From: Stromatinia cepivora
Taxonomy: Eukaryota > Ascomycota > Leotiomycetes > Helotiales > Sclerotiniaceae
Reading direction: 5' to 3'
DNA: 64,000 nt
Assembly: GCA_014898415.1 (NCBI GenBank)
Contig: RCTD01000020.1
Location: forward strand, 310,001-374,000
Shown piece by piece: positions 59,692-64,000 of this stretch. Below the pieces are notes generated by a model, which saw nothing but the letters and a program-made list of their open reading frames with translations, did not search any database and was not told the origin of the DNA. The translations under genes and the position numbers were made by a program. Numbering within the stretch: position 1 is the first letter of the stretch; each line of letters starts with the position of its first letter.

Positions 59692-61555
59692 TCAAGTTCC
59701 AAAAGGCCATTCCTTCAACCATACCTCTTTCTCCTCCTTACTTTTTGAAAATTCCTCAATGACTTGGTCTTTCATTTGCTCCAACGCATCTAGAGCCTCT
59801 TCGTAATGGTCCGCCCTTACTATTCCATGCTCAGGAAATAACCCACCAACACTCTCTTGAATTGAATGCATCGCCTCCATACCACGCATTACACCTTCGA
59901 CATCAGCCTCCATTACTTCCCTCTCTTTCGGCGAAAAGGAGAACGGATAAACTGAAGTTTTGGCTCCTGGAAGTGTATCCCATGTTGCTTTTAACTCTGC
60001 AACTTGTAAGAGATATGATGCCTCGCCATCGATGAGGAGGTTACGTGCTAGTAGTAGGAGTAGATAACTCGTTGTTTGCTGAAACTCAAACGCAGCGTAA
60101 ACTTGTGGGTTTTGATGGTGGGTTAAAGTGTTGTAAAGGGAGCAAAGTGATTTCTGTAAATACAAAGCCTTTGCATGTTTCTTTGCGTTTGCGTCTAGCT
60201 GTTCTATATCTTTTGGTAGCTGGGGCTGCTCTAAGCCGTGCATAGGCGAGCCGTTGTAATCGATAATATGAGGTTGGCGAGCGTGGAAGTAAAGAGGGGA
60301 TAGCTCAGTAGATTGCCAATCTATAAGGCCTACAATTTCGGTATGTTTGGAAGGATTCACGAATATGTTAGCAGCGTGTAAATCGCCATGCCAAAGATGC
60401 GATGATGCAATAGATTGATCTGTAGGAAGGAGAAACTTGATCAACTTGAGATAGCAATGTAGAGCATCAAGCTTTCTTTCTCTTGTTGGTTGATAGGTTC
60501 CGGGGCCACAGAGGGTCACTGGAGACTTGGGCAGGCAAGGGAGCTGATTGACGCAAGCTATTTCTCGAAGCCCGATTGCAGTGTGGTACTCCTCTAAATC
60601 ACCCCCTTATACTCATTAGTTACATAAGTCCTGGCTTCAACATAGAAAATCTTACATGGCCCTCTATCGAAATCAATAGTTGCTCTTCCGTTATCAATTA
60701 ATTCGCGTCCTGTAGATGGACCGATAGCGAATTTTGTATCTGTGATATCAATTCCATTTGCATCCGTATACAATAACTCATTTCCGGTTCGTTCCTCTAG
60801 GTCTTTGGCGTAATAAAGACACCCAAATTTCTTAAAGGAAACTGACGTCCAGGCTTTCTGGAAACCAGCAATAGCTTTGACAAGACTAAATCTGTCTTTA
60901 ATTCCCATACTTGGCCAAACACGTTCTAGCTCGATTCCTGGAACCTTTTCCATGATGATATATTCTGCACCAACAGGATTCTCTTGGGCTTTAGAACTCC
61001 AAGCAAAGACTCTGGGAATGGGAGTTCCAAGAACATTCCGTGCCTATAGTATGTCAGTTGAAGTATCTGTATAAACTAATATTTGAAAGATACATACAAA
61101 ATCCATTGTTGCAACTTCGCTTGCAGTAGTAAAATGAGGCCTGCCAGCATTTGGATTTGGAACTTTCGCTACAACTTGAGTGCCATTGTCCATAGTGAGA
61201 AGCATAGCCTTATTGTACATGCCGTCAGGATACTTTTCAATGCTAACGCATAATTTTTCCCCAACAGCTTCGGCAGCGATACGGGATAGCTCATTGACAT
61301 TGAAACGGACATGGCGCTGTGACATCTCATATGCTTCATCACACACAAAGCGGCCTCGAGTATAATTGAAGATATCGTCGCTATATTTCAAATCTGATTG
61401 AATGAGCAACACGACCAAAGTCCTCGGGACGGGGTAGACTGACCGGGAAGCAGCGCTTGTGAGGCCGGCCGAGTGGACTGCGTGGCTTTCGTCGCCATTG
61501 TCCTCCTAATTAATACGTTCCAATGGCGAGTGTGTCTGATTAAAACAGTATTCAT
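59692..61555 (-). pseudogene. AIM9-like aminoglycoside-phosphotransferase-fold kinase with a stop at a splice junction
   Basis: Exons 61444-61555, 61098-61393, 60656-61043 and 59692-60593 (introns 50, 54 and 62 nt) span 566 codons. The N-terminus (MNTVLIRHTRHWNVLIRR) is a likely mitochondrial presequence. IFNYTRGRFVCDE and EVATMDF are typical of fungal AIM9/APH proteins. The APH motifs HLWHGDLHAANIFV (catalytic Asp, Asn) and VGLIDWQS (metal Asp) are kept in exon 4. The third intron has a good donor (GTAAGA), a CTAAT branch and a TTTAG acceptor, but joining its phase-1 ends gives TAG at codon 266, where relatives have Trp (DRGPW). Without splicing the frame also stops. The allele is probably truncated before the catalytic loop. 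A further in-frame ATG lies upstream at 61588. Confidence 0.75.
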
Positions 61556-64000
61556 TTCACGTAGTCTTCTATGGCAGTTTCTAGCCATAACTTTGACTCA
61601 ATTGCAAATGAGTGAATGAGGAGTCAAGAGGATCTTTGTGAACAATGCAAGTTCAACCCTTTGATGGCAACAGCAGCGAATGGTGGAGACGGCAAAAACA
61701 ATTGATCATACTGGAAGAGGCACTGGGTTTGGTTGAATTTGACTTGTGATGTAACCTTTCTGTTTTGTTAAAGCGTTGTTTAAGGGTAGTCAAATAGTGG
61801 GTTGGGAATTAATGTGGAACATTCCGACACGTTTGAAACGGCCTCGGAATATCTCTCTAAACTTCTCTAGCTATTTTTCCAGAGTTTCTATGGTCTGTAG
61901 AATTAAGTTGGCGCCATTTGATGGAGTCGGCAATTGGAAGATTGAGAGACATCTTGTTGTTTTGTTTTGCGTCAGTCACGTGAGAGGCGTCACCATACAT
62001 AAATCTTGAGAACATATCCAATAGTAGAGAAGCATGAATACAATAATTCACTGTTTTCATAACAATCAATTTCATTCAATTTAATTTACTTTCAAATTAT
62101 ACTCAGTTCGTTTATTCTATCTCAATAATATCTCAATAATTCTTTTATTTTTTGATGGAATTGAAATTTTTAATCTTGAAAAGCTTCAAAAAGTTTAAAT
62201 TAAGAAATTAAAAAGAAATATTGAAAAATGAAAAATTAAAAATTAAAAGCTTTTTCGAAATACTATCAACTAGAAATAATTCTAATGATTATTTGGAATA
62301 ATATAAATCGAAATCCTAATCCAGAATAAATAAAATTTAAAGCCCCTCGTTTTAGCTTTACACAAGCCACAAAAACAGTGAATTACCGCATTCATACTTC
62401 CATATGGATACAACAGAATCATAGAATCGAAGCAACTTATCCATGCTCACTATTATCCTAATACCCTGTGCGTGGATATTAACACATCGTTTGCTCAGAA
62501 GTAGCTGATGGTGGGGCCAAACCCCGGGTCTTTCGACAGTCGCATTATCGAATTGTTTTGTGATAATGGATAATGATAGGTTGATACCATCCTTTTCGAT
62601 AATAGCCACGTTTTCAATCCTTTGATCTTCTAGAATGTCATGGTGTACGACTCACAACCTCGGTTATGCGGACTACACACTTGGTGAGCAAAACAGGAGG
62701 ATTTGCACTTAGGATGATATCCCAGGTTGAAGGACTTGCTAAAGAGTAGGAAGAGGGTGTCTGGAAGTGCTTTGTATGCTTGGATGATGATCTCCTGGGT
62801 GGTTCCATTGGGAGCGTCTGAAATGACTGTGGAACGCCAAGACCCTTAGCCAATTAAGCAACGTCCAATATTCTAATATTCCTTAAATATTACCCCTATT
62901 AGAGTCAAAGACTTAAAACTTTTTTTTTTTTTTCTAGTATCATTAATCTACAAACTACTCTTCAGACTTCGAATTATAAAGTCTTTAGATTCTGAATTAT
63001 TAAAATGATAAAGCTTTTAAGATCTAAAGAGACTTTGAAATTATAAGTTTTTTCAGAATCTATTAATATCTTGTCGGAATATGAATCACGTGCATGGTAA
63101 GGATGGTAAGGATCACGTGCCCACTAGTGCCTCGGCACCATTATATAGCTCTTCACCTTCTATAGATTCTAGCTCTTTAGGCAAATCAAAACGTATCAAC
63201 TATAAAAGTATTATACGTTCGTTGATAAGCTTCACTTCCCCGTATACAGTTGTCCCGACATATCTATATAAAGAATCTACATTTAACGAATAATTAATAG
63301 ATGAAAATTACGATATTTGATATGAAAGAGTGATCTAAAAGAGAGATGATTCAAAAGGATCTTATTTTTTTCATTTTTAATCAATTTATTATTATTTCTA
63401 ATTTGAACAAATATTGATATTCGTTCGATTTATTTCTTCGATAGTAATTTATTTATTTATTATTTTCTATTTTTCTTTTACTCTCATTCTATTTATATGC
63501 TTTAATCTTCGAATAATCATCTCATTCTATTCATTCTAATCTTTCATTCATCTGATTCTTTAATCCCGTATTGATCTATAGCCATCCCCAACCTAAAAGA
63601 ATAAATAATATTCATTTGATTTATATTCTCAAAAACTATCCATTCACTTATTAGTTCCTATTTATATTATACTCTCATTCTATTTCATTCTTCAATTCCA
63701 AATTAATTACTCTATTCTGTCTTTGCTGAATTCTCTACTCATCTCATTCTCACAATTTCTGATCAATAACTTCATCTCCGATTTGAAAAAATTTTTAGTA
63801 TTCGTTTGATGCATTACTTTCAATATCATTCATTTATTCAATAATTCCTATCCTCTCATTCTATCCCATCCTTCGATTCCAAATCAAATTATTCTATCCT
63901 ATTATTTCTGATCGTCTATTCTTCTTATCCTATCCTATCCTTCAATTCCAGATCAATCATTTCCAGACGTGTGAGTTTCGGTAGCTAAGTATATCATCTT
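61556..64000. other. Intergenic, AT-rich end region
   Basis: No supportable gene over 2.4 kb. 62080-62350 and 62870-63060 are very AT-rich. A minus-strand stretch at 62638-62853 has no family. 63081-63120 has two CACGTG boxes 28 bases apart. From about 63390 on there are degenerate tandem repeats. Confidence 0.55.
63390..63970. repeat. Degenerate tandem repeat, about three units of 180-195 bp
   Basis: A block with TATTCRTTTGAT, then ATTYATTTATT, TTCCTAT, CTCTCATTCTAT and TTCRATTCCAAAT recurs starting near 63415, 63610 and 63795. Copies have diverged by many substitutions and small gaps. The strand is pyrimidine-rich. It is probably an eroded satellite. Confidence 0.5.

Overview
The window is nuclear DNA of a filamentous ascomycete (Pezizomycotina). 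The evidence is short GT-AG introns of about 44-70 nt with CTAAC/CTGAC-like branch sites, genes of two to eight exons, moderate AT-richness with AT-rich intergenic DNA, and gene families typical of moulds. These include a methylcitrate synthase, a mitochondrial 2-methylisocitrate lyase, a TRI12-type efflux pump, a fungal bifunctional diterpene cyclase relic, an AIM9-like kinase and a polysaccharide deacetylase. Base composition would suit a leotiomycete, but that is an inference. All exon boundaries were worked out by eye from splice signals and reading frame.

Left part (1-32 kb), metabolic genes with intact structures: ketopantoate reductase-like (1521-2681, -), glutamine-synthetase-like enzyme (3228-4825, -) with a cluster of GATA sites upstream, short-chain dehydrogenase (6207-7520, +), two charged proteins of unknown function (7866-9166, - with 49 consecutive Asp codons; 10673-11580, +), a 9-kb gene-poor stretch (11.6-20.9 kb), a secreted polysaccharide deacetylase with three related N-terminal modules (21171-23653, -), and a divergent pair coding for two steps of the mitochondrial methylcitrate cycle (mcsA 25542-27119, - and methylisocitrate lyase 27724-29576, +).

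Right part (32-64 kb), accessory and partly decayed: an unknown gene (32246-32992), a disabled ERG26/NSDHL-like sterol dehydrogenase (33917-35106, -), a fungal transcription factor containing a 15-nt microexon (36908-38381, +), the 3' half of a wrecked CPS/KS-type diterpene cyclase (38737-40676, -), a cytochrome P450 with one frameshift and a probable GC-AG intron (41728-43434, +), a secreted lactonase-like protein (44971-46167, -), a short C2H2 factor (47639-48365, +), a RING protein (49064-50032, +), a second, badly decayed ERG26/NSDHL-like copy (52562-53325, -), an intact TRI12-type MFS pump (55137-57358, +), a Gfo/Idh/MocA oxidoreductase with an in-frame TAG (57684-58828, -) and an AIM9/APH-like kinase whose spliced frame carries TAG at a position where the family has Trp (59692-61555, -). 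The end of the window is AT-rich with degenerate tandem repeats.

The regulator, diterpene cyclase relic and P450 look like the remains of a terpene biosynthetic cluster. Several neighbours carry single lesions, many of them in homopolymers, so recent decay and sequence error must be told apart. The methylcitrate pair probably handles propionyl-CoA. No CRISPR, rRNA, complete tRNA or intact transposon was seen.
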